Assembly: GCA_030145265.1 (NCBI GenBank)
Contig: JAQYWA010000103.1
Location: forward strand, 1-7,148
Length of the DNA: 7,148 nt
Direction of reading: 5' to 3'
Source of the DNA: Desulfuromonas sp.
GTDB taxonomy: Bacteria > Desulfobacterota > Desulfuromonadia > Desulfuromonadales > Trichloromonadaceae
Part shown: positions 6,729-7,148 of the stretch, in pieces
Layout of the letters: every line of letters begins with the position of its first letter
Numbering within the stretch: the stretch's first letter is position 1
Notes under the pieces: model-generated
What the model saw: the letters and a program-made list of their open reading frames with translations, nothing else
The model's database searches: none
Told to the model about the DNA's origin: nothing
Made by a program: the position numbers and the translations under genes

Positions 6729-6989
6729 ATGTTCGAAATACTAATGCTGCTCGGATTTTTTTATGCAGGATTCTGCTACCTGCTACCCCCAAAAAAACAG
6801 CCGGCTAAACCAACGGCCCCGAAACAAAACGGCAACAGACTCCTGGCACAGGCCACGCCATCCAAACCGCACAAGATCGAACCTCATCTTGCGATAAAAG
6901 ACAAACACCGCTCCGACACGCAGAAAACCCTGCGCAAACGGCGCCTGGCGAACCAGAGGAGACTTTGCAAAGCCGGGCGCCTGTGTTAA
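6729..6989 (+). CDS. Small basic protein with one N-terminal membrane helix
   Basis: I do not recognise this 86-residue protein. It starts with a hydrophobic segment (about residues 3-19, EILMLLGFFYAGFCYLL) that looks like a single membrane anchor or uncleaved signal anchor, followed by PPKK and a long hydrophilic tail rich in Lys, Arg, Pro and Gln. The positive tail predicts that the C-terminus stays in the cytoplasm. A near-ideal ribosome site supports the start. The gene is divergent from uup across 175 bases and converges on the transposase fragment. Its last few codons (about GRLC and the stop) fall inside what may be the end of the insertion sequence, so the original gene may have been longer or different at its C-terminus. 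It could also be a chance frame. Confidence 0.5.
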   Translation: MFEILMLLGFFYAGFCYLLPPKKQPAKPTAPKQNGNRLLAQATPSKPHKIEPHLAIKDKHRSDTQKTLRKRRLANQRRLCKAGRLC

Positions 6990-7148
6990 CATTTTTGTTA
7001 TCTTTTTACCTGATTAGCGCTAATCTTCAGCCAGTCGGAGCCAAGCTTCGGTTCGGGGCCCAGTTCGGGCTCCGACAAAAATCAACCGAGGCAAGATGCT
7101 GGTCAGATCAAAACGGCGATTGAATCGGTATTGAACTTCAGCCAAATA
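6975..7148 (-). mobile_element. End of an IS1595-family insertion sequence, cut by the window edge
   Basis: The transposase C-terminus identifies an insertion sequence that enters from the right. The terminal inverted repeat should lie a few tens of bases beyond the transposase stop at 7020. The stretch starting GGGCGCCTGTGTTAAC at 6975 and running into an AT-rich segment to about 7000 is the best candidate for that end, but its partner repeat and the target-site duplication lie outside the window, so the left boundary is a guess. Confidence 0.45.
7020..7148 (-). CDS. IS1595-family transposase, C-terminal fragment
   Basis: The last 42 codons and the TAG stop (7022-7020) are present; the rest lies beyond the right edge. 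The translation opens YLAEVQYRFNRRFDL and continues ILPRL, then TGPRTEAWLRLAED. The VQYRFNRRFDL block followed by a short tail ending in LRLAE is characteristic of the C-terminus of IS1595-family (ISXO2-like, DDE-type) transposases, which act in a cut-and-paste or related transposition process. The catalytic residues lie outside the window, so whether the element is intact cannot be judged. The stop codon overlaps the palindrome GATTAGCGCTAATC (7012-7025). The gene converges with the small plus-strand gene, 30 bases away. Confidence 0.82.
   Translation of the reverse strand, partial: YLAEVQYRFNRRFDLTSILPRLIFVGARTGPRTEAWLRLAED

Noticed and set aside
7012..7025. Perfect 14-base palindrome GATTAGCGCTAATC as a terminator or operator
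   Set aside because: It overlaps the transposase stop codon and has no adjoining T tract in a terminator arrangement. It may be part of the insertion-sequence end, but nothing more can be supported.
7031..7078. Strong inverted repeat GTCGGAGCC...GGCTCCGAC with an alternative inner hairpin, resembling a riboswitch or terminator
   Set aside because: The stretch lies inside the minus-strand transposase reading frame and no T tract follows it on either strand, so coding content explains it better.

Overview
The window reads as ordinary chromosome from a Gram-negative, GC-rich bacterium, probably a Desulfuromonas/Geobacter/Pelobacter-type member of the Desulfuromonadia. This placement is an inference from an AcnB-type aconitase, a Uup-type ABC-F protein, a c-di-GMP enzyme with a periplasmic sensor and the base composition; no rRNA or other marker gene is present to confirm it. 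Most of the sequence is coded on the minus strand. An insertion sequence begins at the right edge.

Layout from left to right: the 5' end of acnB (minus strand, running off the left edge) with a probable sigma-70 promoter about 150 bases upstream of its start codon; a single-domain rhodanese; a large membrane-bound GGDEF-EAL protein; a SpoIIE/RsbU-type phosphatase with a degenerate receiver domain; uup, a two-cassette ABC-F ATPase; on the plus strand a small basic protein with one predicted membrane helix; and the C-terminal end of an IS1595-family transposase on the minus strand, cut by the right edge.

The phosphatase, the GGDEF-EAL protein and the rhodanese lie in that order on the minus strand, with gaps of 48 and 33 bases, and probably form one signalling operon. 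The phosphatase would act on a phosphorylated partner protein (not encoded here), while the GGDEF-EAL protein would make or break c-di-GMP in response to a periplasmic signal. uup lies 112 bases upstream in the same direction and may or may not share the transcript. acnB has its own promoter.

I found no CRISPR array, tRNA, rRNA or recognisable riboswitch, and no clearly undescribed system. The points most worth a second look are the receiver domain that has lost most of its active-site residues, the operon that puts it beside an apparently bifunctional c-di-GMP enzyme, and the insertion-sequence end that seems to supply the last codons of the small plus-strand gene.
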